Below, piece by piece: positions 36,626-44,504 of a DNA stretch of 63,990 nucleotides. The stretch covers positions 1 through 63,990 of the forward strand of contig JAPLJH010000008.1 in NCBI GenBank assembly GCA_026388695.1, in the 5' to 3' direction. Made by a program: the position numbers and the translations under genes. The notes under the pieces were generated by a model. The model did not search any database and was not told the origin of the DNA. It saw only the letters and a program-made list of their open reading frames with translations. Numbering within the stretch: position 1 is the first letter of the stretch; every line of letters starts with the position of its first letter. The DNA is from Deltaproteobacteria bacterium. Lineage in GTDB: Bacteria > Desulfobacterota > Desulfobulbia > Desulfobulbales > Desulfurivibrionaceae.

Positions 36626-37651
36626 ATGGCCTACAACTTCCGAAATCTGATCTTCGAAGGGGGCGGCGTCAAGGGCATTGCCTATCTCGGCGCCATGGAC
36701 GTGCTGGACAAAAAGGGAATCGTAGCACAGGTCGAGCGGGTCGGCGGCACCTCTGCCGGGGCGATCAACGCCATCCTGGTCGGCCTTGGCTTCACCCCGG
36801 AGGAAACACGGGACATCCTCTGGTCCCTGGACTTCAACCGGTTCATGGATGACGACTGGGGCATAGTGCGCGATGCCGAGCGGCTTATCGAACAGTATGG
36901 CTGGTACAAAGGCGATTTCTTCAGAAACTGGGTCGGCAACCTGATCCGCGAAAAGACCGGCAACAGCGAAAGCACCTTTGCGGACATCGAGGCCCTGAAA
37001 GAAAAAAAGAAGTTCAGATCGCTCTACTTCATGGGCACCAATCTCTCCACCCGCTTCTCCGAGGTGTTTTCCGCCGAACACACTCCCAGGGTCTGCGTTG
37101 CCGACGCGGTGCGGATTTCCATGTCGATTCCGCTGTTCTTCGCGGCCAAGCGCAGCCCGCGCGGCGATGTTTACGTAGACGGCGGAGTACTCGACAACTA
37201 CCCCGTAAAACTCTTTGACCGGGACAAATACGTCACCCCAGAAAACTCCTTTATCCCCGAATACTACGCCCGGATCAACACCGACCTCCAGGGCCAGGAC
37301 CGCGCCATCGCCGACTATGTCTACAACAAGGAGACCCTTGGCTTTCGGCTCGACACCAAGGAGGAGATTGCCGTGTTTCGCGACCACGCCGAGCCGCCCC
37401 ACGAAAAAATCGACAATTTCTTCAACTATGCCTGGTCGCTGGTCAGCACCATCATGGATGCCCAGCAAAACGACCATCTGCACAGCGACGACTGGCACCG
37501 GACCATTTATATCGATACCCTCGGGGTCAAAACCACCGAGTTTGACCTCTCCGACGAAAAGAAAAAAGCCCTGGTCCAATCGGGCACGGATGGGGCTGAA
37601 GCATATTTTCGCTGGTTCGATGACGCAGCCGCAACACCGATCAACAAATAA
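36626..37651 (+). CDS. Patatin-like phospholipase
   Basis: A 341-residue soluble protein with the full patatin catalytic set: oxyanion loop EGGGVKG (11-17), nucleophile Ser43 in GGTSAGA, and the dyad Asp in VDGGVLDNYP near residue 188. No signal peptide is visible, so it would act in the cytoplasm or be exported by another route. It should hydrolyse acyl esters of phospholipids. TTGGAGGGAAT precedes the ATG. It is followed 16 nt later by a PEBP-family gene, suggesting co-transcription. Confidence 0.9.
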   Translation: MAYNFRNLIFEGGGVKGIAYLGAMDVLDKKGIVAQVERVGGTSAGAINAILVGLGFTPEETRDILWSLDFNRFMDDDWGIVRDAERLIEQYGWYKGDFFRNWVGNLIREKTGNSESTFADIEALKEKKKFRSLYFMGTNLSTRFSEVFSAEHTPRVCVADAVRISMSIPLFFAAKRSPRGDVYVDGGVLDNYPVKLFDRDKYVTPENSFIPEYYARINTDLQGQDRAIADYVYNKETLGFRLDTKEEIAVFRDHAEPPHEKIDNFFNYAWSLVSTIMDAQQNDHLHSDDWHRTIYIDTLGVKTTEFDLSDEKKKALVQSGTDGAEAYFRWFDDAAATPINK

Positions 37652-37667
37652 GCAAAAAGGAAAAACC

Positions 37668-38231
37668 ATGACTCCCAACGCATTGCACAAGCATCTCATC
37701 CTGGCAACTCTGGCGATTCTACTGGCCGCCTCTTTGGCCCAGGCGGAGAACTTCACCCTCACCAGCAAGGATCTCGGCGGCCAGCTCTCAGACCAACAGG
37801 TCTGTTCCGGCTTTGGCTGCACCGGCAAAAACATCTCGCCCCAGCTTCTCTGGAAAAATGCGCCGGTCGGCACAAAGAGTTTCGCCATCACCGTGCATGA
37901 TCCCGATGCCCCGACCGGCAGCGGCTGGTGGCACTGGGTTGTCTTCAACATCCCGGCCACGGTCACGCAACTGGCCGCCGATGCGGGCAACCCGGCCAAA
38001 GATCTCGCGCCCAAGGGGAGCATCCAAAGCGTCACCGATTACGGCAAGCCCGGCTTTGGCGGCGCCTGCCCGCCGGTGGGCGACAAACCGCACCGCTACA
38101 TCTTCACCGTCTATGCGCTCAAAATAGAAAAACTGGAGCTGGACAGCACCTCGCCGCCAGCCATGGTCGGCTACTACCTCAACCAAAACGCTCTGGCCAA
38201 GGCCTCGCTGATTTCCTATTACGGCCGTTGA
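37668..38231 (+). CDS. Exported YbhB/YbcL-type (PEBP family) protein
   Basis: A 187-residue protein with a signal peptide (about 1-26, LILATLAILLAASLAQA) and a PEBP domain. The conserved features are DPDAPTGSGWWHWVVFNIP and GGACPPVGDKPHRYIFTVYAL. Bacterial PEBP proteins bind small anionic ligands; their roles are poorly known, and the kinase-inhibitor name is only historical. AAAAAGG precedes the ATG. It sits directly after the patatin gene and before a REP-like palindrome. Confidence 0.88.
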   Translation: MTPNALHKHLILATLAILLAASLAQAENFTLTSKDLGGQLSDQQVCSGFGCTGKNISPQLLWKNAPVGTKSFAITVHDPDAPTGSGWWHWVVFNIPATVTQLAADAGNPAKDLAPKGSIQSVTDYGKPGFGGACPPVGDKPHRYIFTVYALKIEKLELDSTSPPAMVGYYLNQNALAKASLISYYGR

Positions 38232-38255
38232 TCAGCCCACTTCGCAGTATTATGA

Positions 38256-38304
38256 GGGGGCATATCTTAAAAATAAGTTTTACGATATTTCAAGATCTGC
38301 CCCC
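38256..38304. repeat. REP-like palindrome after the PEBP gene
   Basis: GGGGGCATATCTTAAAAAT pairs imperfectly with ATATTTCAAGATCTGCCCCC around AAGTTTTACG. Its right end, GATATTTCAAGATCTGCCCC, is repeated in inverted orientation at 39143-39164, so the lipoprotein gene is bracketed by inverted copies. Confidence 0.65.
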
Positions 38305-38418
38305 AATATTTTCCTGGTATCTCCTCACGAACCAGTTTCTGCTCATAAAACCCATCGCCAAGCCGCTTTTGAATCATGGCGAAACCGGGCTCCGCCCCCT
38401 ATTTCCCCAGCGCGGGCA

Positions 38419-39105
38419 TCAGATTAACCCGTAAGCCTTCAATGCCTTCTCAAAACACTGTCCCGAGATTGCGTCTGCCTCCTGGCGCAGGAGTTGGTAG
38501 TCATCCGCCTGCCACTTATCCAGCGGCATCCTGGCGGCCGCACTCCCCGCGCAAGAGACGTGGCTGATTACGCGCGATTTCTCGCCGCCAGACTCCGTTG
38601 CCAGGACTTCCATCTCGTAGCTCAATACGTAGTCGCTGCTGGACAAAAAAGATTCATATGCCAGCTCCCACCTCTTTCCCCGCACGGTCAGTTGAATCGA
38701 GCCGGGCGCCGCGTCGGTGCCAGCCCATTGGAAGCGCTCGGCAAGACGTTGTGCAAGCGCTATGTCTGCACTCCGGTTCGCGCCAGCTTCGTAGCCAGTG
38801 GGCAGGGCCTGATTCAACTGCCGTCCAAACTCCTGACTGATCTGGGTATTTGCCTGGAAGGTTTGAGGATTTGTCGCCTTACCGGCGCTCCCTGCCGCAC
38901 TGGAAACCAGGCTCGCCACCAGAAAGTTTCCAACGGCAGTCGACTTGGTACGCTCGATCAGTGGCGTCGGTGCGGTCACGGGGCTCACCGCAACCGGGTT
39001 CCGCTGGAACTTCGCCAGGACCTCTTCCGCTCCCGGCAACCTCGCCGTACCCTGCGTCGCACACCCGGTCAACAGCAACATCAACAACGCACTTGCTTTT
39101 TTCAT
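38419..39105 (-). CDS. Lipoprotein of unknown function
   Basis: A 228-residue predicted lipoprotein. From ATG 39103-39105 it reads MKKASALLMLLLTGCATQG, with the lipobox LLTGC giving Cys15 as the lipidation site. No Asp follows the Cys, so outer-membrane sorting is plausible. The remainder is soluble with one small Gly/Ala-rich stretch (VASLVSSAAGSAG) and no motif I recognise. GGGAGAGG lies 6 nt before the ATG, which rules out the upstream TTG. The gene is isolated between two REP-like palindromes that are inverted relative to each other. Confidence 0.7.
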   Translation of the reverse strand: MKKASALLMLLLTGCATQGTARLPGAEEVLAKFQRNPVAVSPVTAPTPLIERTKSTAVGNFLVASLVSSAAGSAGKATNPQTFQANTQISQEFGRQLNQALPTGYEAGANRSADIALAQRLAERFQWAGTDAAPGSIQLTVRGKRWELAYESFLSSSDYVLSYEMEVLATESGGEKSRVISHVSCAGSAAARMPLDKWQADDYQLLRQEADAISGQCFEKALKAYGLI

Positions 39106-39111
39106 GATCAA

Positions 39112-39490
39112 CCTCTCCCTGATTGTGATGCACGAATAACTGTGGGGTCAGGTCTTGAAATATCACAAAACTCTCTTTCAACACCTGACCTAAAAACACC
39201 TCTTACGCCAGCATCCACATGCTTCATCAAAAAGCCATAAGCATACCGGGAGTATCATCAAAGAGTCAGGAAGTCAACCGAGAAAATCTCACACGAAATT
39301 TTATTATGCAACACCACTTTGAAACGCCAGTCTCTCCTGCCTTCCAACTAAAAACATCCTTTCCCAACGCACTGAGACAACACCTTTTCTGGACAAAATA
39401 ATCTCCCATACAGTATAGAAAGAACATCATCCTGCCCGATGACCGGCGCCTGCCGCCATTGCTTAGCCCGTATCCCTTTGGAGGACTTTC
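39112..39490. other. Intergenic region with one palindrome
   Basis: This 379-bp gap holds the REP-like hairpin at 39146-39190. Beyond that it is plain AT-rich sequence, probably the promoter region for the gene at 39491. I see no open frame that looks coding. Confidence 0.5.
39146..39190. repeat. REP-like palindrome upstream of the lipoprotein gene
   Basis: GGTCAGGTCTTGAAA (39146-39160) pairs with TTTCAACACCTGACC (39176-39190), 14 of 15 positions. The left end, GGGGTCAGGTCTTGAAATAT, matches the inverted end of the element at 38256-38304. The GGGGTCAGGTCTTG string is typical of REP-type repeats moved by Y1-type transposases; none is in the window. Confidence 0.65.
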
Positions 39491-39715
39491 ATGCCGCGCC
39501 TGATCTGTTACTGTTTTGGTTTTACCGAAGAGAATTTACGCCAGGATGTTCTGGAGCATGGCCGTTCGTTGATCATGGAGCGCATTGTTTGCGAGAAGAA
39601 AAACGGCCGCTGCCAATGCGCGGAGAAAAACCCCGCAGGCCGCTGATGTCTGGCTGAAGTCCGCCAGGTGGTGGACGCAGTGCTGAAAAACACTTCCAAC
39701 ACGGAGAACCGCTGA
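39491..39715 (+). CDS. Candidate selenoprotein: small CopZ/BFD-like [2Fe-2S] protein with in-frame UGA
   Basis: The frame begins MPRLICYCFGFTEENL with GGAGGACTTTC directly before the ATG. It carries Cys6, Cys8, Cys34, Cys41 and Cys43 and then AEKNPAGR, a TGA at 39644-39646, and CLAEVRQVVDAVLKN to a second TGA. BFD-like/CopZ N-terminal domains usually have Cys-Cys at this point (GRCCLGDVR type). The TGA therefore replaces the first Cys, giving U52-C53 in a 74-residue protein. The second TGA overlaps the ATG of the permease gene in TGATG, which supports translation through the first one. A hairpin at 39659-39676 has an AGGU loop, as expected of a bacterial SECIS. The alternative is a nonsense mutation (TGT to TGA) or an error. 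Likely role: metal or sulfur handling with the permease. Confidence 0.72.
39659..39676 (+). promoter_or_regulatory. Candidate bacterial SECIS hairpin
   Basis: GTCCGCC pairs with GGTGGAC (7 bp, one G-T wobble) around an AGGT tetraloop. The loop begins 20 nt after the UGA, similar to the 17-nt spacing and AGGU-type loop of the E. coli fdhF element. A competing fold, CTGGC with GCCAG, exists in the same stretch. Confidence 0.55.
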
Positions 39716-40671
39716 TGTATTTCCCGGTTGCCAATATCGAGGCCAACCCGCTGCTGCCACCGCTGGTTGCCTTTGTCATCTCTTTTTTCACCTCCATGGG
39801 CGGGGTGAGCGGGGCCTTCCTGCTGCTGCCCTTTCAGGTAAGCGTGTTGGGGTTCACCAGCCCGGCGGTCAGCTCGACCAACCAATTGTTCAACATCGTG
39901 GCCATCCCCAGCGGCGTGTACCGTTACATCAAAGAAGGCCGGATGCTCTGGCCCCTGACCTGGATCGTGATCATCGGCACCCTGCCCGGAGTGCTGGTCG
40001 GAGCCATCGTTCGGATCAAATACCTGCCCGACCCGAAAAACTTCAAGCTCTTTGCCGGACTGGTCCTTCTCTATATGGGCGGAAGGCTGCTCAAAGATCT
40101 GGCGTTTACCAAAAAAAATGGGGACACGCCCACCACCGAAGAGCGCTTCCATCAACGACACAAAAAGCAAGACCAGGCAACCGAAAGCGAACCGCCCGCC
40201 TCCTGCGAGCACTCGTCCTGCGTCACGGTCCGGCAATGGACCCCCACCCGGCTCGTCTATGATTTTTACGGGGAAACCTTCACGGTCAACGCCGTGGGAC
40301 TCATGGCCTTGAGTCTTGTTGTCGGCATGGTGGGAGGGGTGTACGGCATCGGCGGCGGGGCGATCATTGCCCCGTTTTTGGTTAGTTTCTTCGGCCTGCC
40401 GGTCTACACCGTGGCCGGCGCGGCTCTGATGGGAACCTTTGTCACCTCGGTGGCAGGGGTGATCTTTTACCAGATTCTGGCCCCCCACTTTCCCGGCATG
40501 GTCATCGCCCCGGATTGGCTCCTGGGCTTTCTCTTCGGGATCGGCGGCTTCGCAGGCATGTATTGCGGGGCGCGGCTGCAAAAATTCGTACCGGCCAAAT
40601 TCATCAAATGGATTCTGGTGGTGTGCCTGCTGTTCACGGCAGGCAAGTATATCTGGTCTTTCCTTTTTTAG
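39715..40671 (+). CDS. TauE/SafE (TSUP) family permease
   Basis: A 318-residue integral membrane protein with about eight TM segments in two halves. Each half carries a family motif: SFFTSMGGVSGAFLLLPFQV near the start and VGMVGGVYGIGGGAIIAPFL near 205-225. A hydrophilic loop between them (about 130-180) is rich in His, Glu and Lys and includes CEHSSC. TSUP proteins export sulfite or other sulfur-containing anions, or import them; direction and substrate here are unknown. Its ATG overlaps the stop of the candidate selenoprotein gene (TGATG), so the two are translationally coupled. A 9-bp hairpin (40670-40701) overlaps the stop but lacks a T tract. Confidence 0.88.
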   Translation: MYFPVANIEANPLLPPLVAFVISFFTSMGGVSGAFLLLPFQVSVLGFTSPAVSSTNQLFNIVAIPSGVYRYIKEGRMLWPLTWIVIIGTLPGVLVGAIVRIKYLPDPKNFKLFAGLVLLYMGGRLLKDLAFTKKNGDTPTTEERFHQRHKKQDQATESEPPASCEHSSCVTVRQWTPTRLVYDFYGETFTVNAVGLMALSLVVGMVGGVYGIGGGAIIAPFLVSFFGLPVYTVAGAALMGTFVTSVAGVIFYQILAPHFPGMVIAPDWLLGFLFGIGGFAGMYCGARLQKFVPAKFIKWILVVCLLFTAGKYIWSFLF

Positions 40672-40720
40672 GAGCCGTTACGTTGTCCTGTTACGGCTCC
40701 TTAGCCATGCTTACAACGAG

Positions 40721-41557
40721 TTAAACGGAAAGGATCAGTCGGTTCAGTTGGTTTGAAATCTCCGGCAAGCCCCCCGCAGGCCGTTCTTCCATCTCCTCAA
40801 GCAGGCGCAGGCTGGCGATACCATACCAGGAGGCATCAAGAAAAGGCGCGGCCCTCGGACTCCGGCCAAATCCGCCTCTTCCGGTCTGGCAGCTCACGAC
40901 AAACGCCCTGGCGCTGTCCAAATCAATGGGCCTTGCACCCAAAAGGCCTAAGCCCGCAAGCCCGGCGTGGCAATTCTCGATGAACGAAGTGGTTCCCGGA
41001 AAAAAGCCAAACCCGCCATCGCCGTTCTGCGTGCGCTGAAGCCAGCCGGCCAGCTCCCCCGCACCCGCCACCGATTGACCATCCATCTTTTTCACAAACA
41101 AATATCGGGCCACATCCCCCACCGCGCAAGAGGCAGGCAGCAGCAAAGATCGGCCGGAGCCACGGAAGTCCGGCTCCTCCTCAAGAATCTCCCTGGCTAT
41201 TCGGCGCACATAATAGAAGGCGGCAAGGGAGGTGTCCCTGGCCAGGCAAGCGACGAGATGGGAGCGCACCCGCTCGGCATCCAGGGCAACTCCGCAGATA
41301 TGGCAGGTCATCAGCAGACGAAAGGTGGTGTCGATTCCCAGCCAGGGCACGGCCAGCATTCGGGCGAGATATTCGGCCAGCGCAGGCTCTGATTTGGGGG
41401 TGGGCGGGTCTTGGCCCAGGACAAGGCCGATGGCCACGGCCTGAAAGGTGTCTTGGATGGTGGCGGGTAGCCGCGGCGTAGCGCCGTAACCGCCCGTGGC
41501 CTTGCGCCGCTTGAGCACGAAATCCATGAGTGCGACATGATTAACCTGACGAGGCAT
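40721..41557 (-). CDS. Prenyltransferase/squalene-cyclase-like repeat protein
   Basis: A 278-residue soluble protein with alpha/alpha-barrel repeats like those of prenyltransferase beta subunits. WLQRTQNGDGGFGFFPGT and VVSCQTGRGGFGRSPR are classic QxxDGGF/G-type repeats, and a CHICG motif lies near residue 85. The key zinc ligands of eukaryotic enzymes are not clearly present, so catalysis is doubtful; a binding or structural role is equally possible. GGAGGGG precedes the ATG. It follows the DUF190 gene by 33 nt and may be co-transcribed with it. I cannot name a function. Confidence 0.6.
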   Translation of the reverse strand: MPRQVNHVALMDFVLKRRKATGGYGATPRLPATIQDTFQAVAIGLVLGQDPPTPKSEPALAEYLARMLAVPWLGIDTTFRLLMTCHICGVALDAERVRSHLVACLARDTSLAAFYYVRRIAREILEEEPDFRGSGRSLLLPASCAVGDVARYLFVKKMDGQSVAGAGELAGWLQRTQNGDGGFGFFPGTTSFIENCHAGLAGLGLLGARPIDLDSARAFVVSCQTGRGGFGRSPRAAPFLDASWYGIASLRLLEEMEERPAGGLPEISNQLNRLILSV

Positions 41558-41590
41558 ACATCCCCTCCGTTTCGGGAGAATCTCAATCCA

Positions 41591-41932
41591 TCACTTCACG
41601 TCCTTATTCCGGTAGGCAATCACCCGGACTTTTTCCAGGGTGACCATCCCCTTGTCGAGCATGGCATCCAGGTCCGGCAGAAAAGCAGCGATCCGTTCCG
41701 GCCGGTCAACGATTTCGATGACCACAGGCAGGTCTTCGGAGAGCCGCAAAATCTTGGCTGTGTGGATGCGGCTATTCTTGCCAAAACCCATGATCCCACG
41801 GGTGACGGTGGCCCCGGCCAAGCCGCGTTTCCTGGCCTCTTCGACAATGAGTTCGTACAACGGACGCTGGCCGAGTTTGGCGGTTTCACCGATGAAGATG
41901 CGGAGCAGTTCCGCTTCCGAGGGGAGTTCCAT
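41591..41932 (-). CDS. DUF190 protein associated with CrcB/Fluc
   Basis: A small 113-residue cytoplasmic protein of the DUF190 family. The conserved parts are LLRIFIGETAKLGQRPLYEL, RGLAGATVTRGIMGFGKNSR and SEDLPVVIEIVDRPERI, a ferredoxin-like/PII-like fold. I use ATG 41930-41932 because AGGAG is 8 nt upstream; an ATG 6 nt earlier lies too close to it. DUF190 proteins often sit beside or fuse to CrcB, and here crcB is the next gene upstream. That suggests a link to fluoride export, though the biochemical role is not established. Confidence 0.85.
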   Translation of the reverse strand: MELPSEAELLRIFIGETAKLGQRPLYELIVEEARKRGLAGATVTRGIMGFGKNSRIHTAKILRLSEDLPVVIEIVDRPERIAAFLPDLDAMLDKGMVTLEKVRVIAYRNKDVK

Positions 41933-41996
41933 CGTCATGTCTCCTTTTTTGATTAGCAGGCAATCTCAATCAAGTTCTGTGCTTCATATGCAGTCA

Positions 41997-42187
41997 AAAT
42001 CCCATTGGCCCGCAGCCGAGCACCGGAGAGGCTGCCGAAAAGGGGATTTGCACTGTTTGAGGCGCAGCCGAGTTTGCAAAGCCCCGGCAGCATCGAGGAG
42101 CACAGGGCATCCCGCCTTCGGCGGGACAAGGGACACAGGGGGCCTTTTCTTTTGGTTCGTTTTCTTTGGGCAAGCAAAGAAAATGAA
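41997..42187. repeat. Composite inverted-repeat element, copy B
   Basis: This is the reverse-orientation counterpart of part of the 2621-3056 element. It starts AAAATCCCATTGGCCCGCAG and contains GCACCGGAGAGGCTGCC, AAAGCCCCGGCAGCATCGAG, a 7-bp GTCCCGC-type hairpin near 42115 and CTTTGGGCAAGCAAAGAAAA at the right end. Identity to copy A is high over about 190 bp. It fills the 41933-42242 gap between DUF190 and crcB. Confidence 0.8.
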
Positions 42188-42242
42188 CAGAAGCATACAG
42201 CGTATTCCTCTGGCTCCGGAGATTACTTGGTAAGCAGATTTC

Positions 42243-42620
42243 TTAAATCAACCGGCCCAACGCCATGCCCAGAAAAAACAACACCAACCCCACCCCGTTC
42301 TGCAACAAGATATTGCCCAACCCGTACCAATACTGGCCATCAGCCAGAAGATTTCCGCTCTCGGCAACAAAGGTGGAAAAGGTGGTGAAGGCGCCCATGA
42401 AACCGGTGAGCAGGATAATCCGCACCTCGCCGGTGCCGACGAAACGCTCGCTGGTCATGGTCCAGATCAAGCCGAAAAGCAGGCAGCCCAAACCATTCAC
42501 CGAAGCAGTGCCCCAAGGAAAACTTGCCCCGGCCACCCGCTGCACCAGCCCGGCCAAACCGTAACGGGCCAGAGTGCCGCAGGCTCCGGCCACGGCGAGA
42601 TAGATCAATTTTTGCAGCAT
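42243..42620 (-). CDS. crcB: Fluoride channel/exporter CrcB (Fluc)
   Basis: CrcB forms a dual-topology dimer in the inner membrane that lets fluoride leave the cell. The 125-residue protein has four TM segments. Signature residues appear in GACGTLARYGLAG, FPWGTASVNGLGCLLFG with the conserved Asn, and GFMGAFTTFSTFVAE with the Phe-box and Na+ site. AAGGAG lies 8 nt before the ATG. It sits 5 nt downstream of rsmI. No fluoride riboswitch was recognised upstream. Confidence 0.94.
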   Translation of the reverse strand: MLQKLIYLAVAGACGTLARYGLAGLVQRVAGASFPWGTASVNGLGCLLFGLIWTMTSERFVGTGEVRIILLTGFMGAFTTFSTFVAESGNLLADGQYWYGLGNILLQNGVGLVLFFLGMALGRLI

Positions 42621-42625
42621 CTATG

Positions 42626-43513
42626 TTACTCCTTCCACACCGCCAGGGCTTTTTGATACACCTCGGAACGGGACAGGTCGAGATCCTTGGCAATGCTCGC
42701 CACCGCGTCTTTCAGGCTGAGCCCGGATTGCCCCCGATACCAGCGCAGCAGGTCCTCAAGATTATCCGGCCGCTGTGGGGCAGAGGCGCGCAGCCCTGCG
42801 ATGAGCACCACGAATTCTCCCTTGATGGCCTCCCGAACCTTAAGCCCGGCCAGGAGTTGCGCCAGCTCGCCTGCGCTAATCTCCTCATGCATCTTGGTGA
42901 GTTCCCTGCCGATCACCGCCTGCCGATCCCCTAGTTCCGCGAGGCAGTCGGCAAGACTTGCTGTGATCCGCCGGGGCGACTCATAAAACACCAGGGGATG
43001 GACATCATTTTTCAAGCCCCGCAGCAATTTCCGCCGCTCAGTCCCCTTGGCCGGAAGAAATCCCAGAAAAAGATGGGAAGGTTCGGTCAGGCCCGCAACG
43101 CTGAGAAGGGTCGCCAGGGCGGAAACCCCTGGGACCGGCACCACGGGAATGCCATGCGCCTGGGCGCTCTGCACCAAAATCCCGCCCGGATCGGAGATGC
43201 CAGGCGTTCCGGCATCGGAAACCAGGGCCACCTGCGCCCCGGAAAGCAGCCGGGCCACAATCTCCTGGGCGCGGCTCGCCTCCTTTTCCTTATAGTAGCT
43301 GATAAGCGGGGTATGGATATCGAAATGGGTAAGGAGCTTTCTGGTGTGCCGGGTATCCTCGGCGGCGATCAGGTCCACCTCCTTGAGGATGCGCAAGGCC
43401 CGGAGGGTGATATCCTCCAGATTGCCGATGGGAGTAGCCACCACAAACAGGGTGCCCGGCTTGCCGCTGCCTCCGATAACGGCCTTGCCCTCTTTCACGC
43501 TGGTCTGCCTCAT
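42626..43513 (-). CDS. rsmI: 16S rRNA 2'-O-methyltransferase RsmI
   Basis: RsmI methylates the ribose of C1402 of 16S rRNA at the decoding centre. The 295-residue protein (ATG 43511-43513) has the tetrapyrrole-methylase fold motifs GTLFVVATPIGNLEDITLRA, LIAAEDTRHTRKLL, VALVSDAGTPGISDPG and VVPVPGVSALATLLSVAGL. Length is normal. The ATG overlaps the stop of the sensor-kinase gene in ATGA, indicating translational coupling, which is an unusual partner for an rRNA enzyme. Confidence 0.95.
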   Translation of the reverse strand: MRQTSVKEGKAVIGGSGKPGTLFVVATPIGNLEDITLRALRILKEVDLIAAEDTRHTRKLLTHFDIHTPLISYYKEKEASRAQEIVARLLSGAQVALVSDAGTPGISDPGGILVQSAQAHGIPVVPVPGVSALATLLSVAGLTEPSHLFLGFLPAKGTERRKLLRGLKNDVHPLVFYESPRRITASLADCLAELGDRQAVIGRELTKMHEEISAGELAQLLAGLKVREAIKGEFVVLIAGLRASAPQRPDNLEDLLRWYRGQSGLSLKDAVASIAKDLDLSRSEVYQKALAVWKE

Positions 43514-44301
43514 GCTTGCATGGCCTCCGTGGGAACAAACAGACGGAAGCTGGTGCAACCGGGGCTGCTCTCGCAGGAAATCTCCCCGCCGCAACGGGAA
43601 ATGAGTGTTTTTGCCAAATACAGCCCGAGGCCGAGATGTCTTTCCCCAACTTTGGTCGAATAAAACGGTTCGTAGAGATGCGCCGCAGCCTCACTGGAAA
43701 GCCCTGGGCCGTTGTCCTGCACCCGCACCCCGATGCCCTCGCCTTCGGTGATGGATTCGACCACGATCTCCGCTCCTTCCATGCCCTGCATGGCTTCCAG
43801 GGCGTTGGCCAGCAGAATATACATGATCTGGTGCAACTCAAGTTGAAAACGGGTCAGGGACGGCAACGCCTCGGCCAGGGTAATTTTCTTGCCCACCTTG
43901 TGCTTGAAGGTCGAATCGGCAGACATAAACTCCACCTCGGTCTCGATAACCGAATTGACCGTATAGGGAACGCCGCCGGGAAGCTGCCGAAACTCCGGCA
44001 AAATCAGGGTCCGCTGCAAGATCTGCTGGCTCTGCCGCACCCTCTCCTGCATCTGGGAAAGGGCATCTGCCCGACGGGAGAGAAGATCGTGCAGGGTATC
44101 CACCTCCGGCGACGGCCCGGTCTGGCGCATCTGCTCCAATACCGCCATCGCCTTGTCCAGCATCATCCCGGAGAGATCGGTGTGCAGGGAAAAAACCTGA
44201 ATAATCCCGCTGAGATTATGAATGATCCCACGGAACATCCGCCCCAGCGCGGCATCCTGACTCTGCGCCAGATACGCCTCTTCCCATTTTTCTGCCTGCA
44301 T
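43510..44301 (-). CDS. Small cytoplasmic sensor histidine kinase
   Basis: A 263-residue soluble kinase (ATG 44299-44301). The N-terminal region (about 20-60) carries a His in RGIIHNLSGIIQVFSLHTDL, matching the short H-N-L type H-box. The C-terminal HATPase domain has YILLANALEAMQG (N-box), DNGPGLS (G1) and HLGLGLYLAKTLI (G2). There is no membrane segment, no receiver and no adjacent regulator gene, so it is an orphan kinase that should sense a cytoplasmic cue. It is the first gene before rsmI and crcB. Confidence 0.8.
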   Translation of the reverse strand: MQAEKWEEAYLAQSQDAALGRMFRGIIHNLSGIIQVFSLHTDLSGMMLDKAMAVLEQMRQTGPSPEVDTLHDLLSRRADALSQMQERVRQSQQILQRTLILPEFRQLPGGVPYTVNSVIETEVEFMSADSTFKHKVGKKITLAEALPSLTRFQLELHQIMYILLANALEAMQGMEGAEIVVESITEGEGIGVRVQDNGPGLSSEAAAHLYEPFYSTKVGERHLGLGLYLAKTLISRCGGEISCESSPGCTSFRLFVPTEAMQA

Positions 44302-44504
44302 TGCCCCTCCGATGCGCAAGGATAAAGGCCCAAACGGCTGACCTCAGTACAGTTTACCCGGAATGGGGGTATAAAATCCAGGCTATTGTCGGCCCGGCTT
44401 GAAAACAGATGGACCACCCGCCACTGGCCCCGGCCGGAACAATGGTGTACAGTAAACGCAGACGTATCCCATTGCCAGAACCTTGCACCCGCCGGAGAAC
44501 CCCT

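Noticed and set aside
40670-40701. 9-bp hairpin AGGAGCCGT/ACGGCTCCT after the TauE gene as a terminator
   Set aside because: No T tract follows on either strand, so intrinsic termination is not supported, although it may be a weak structural element between convergent genes.
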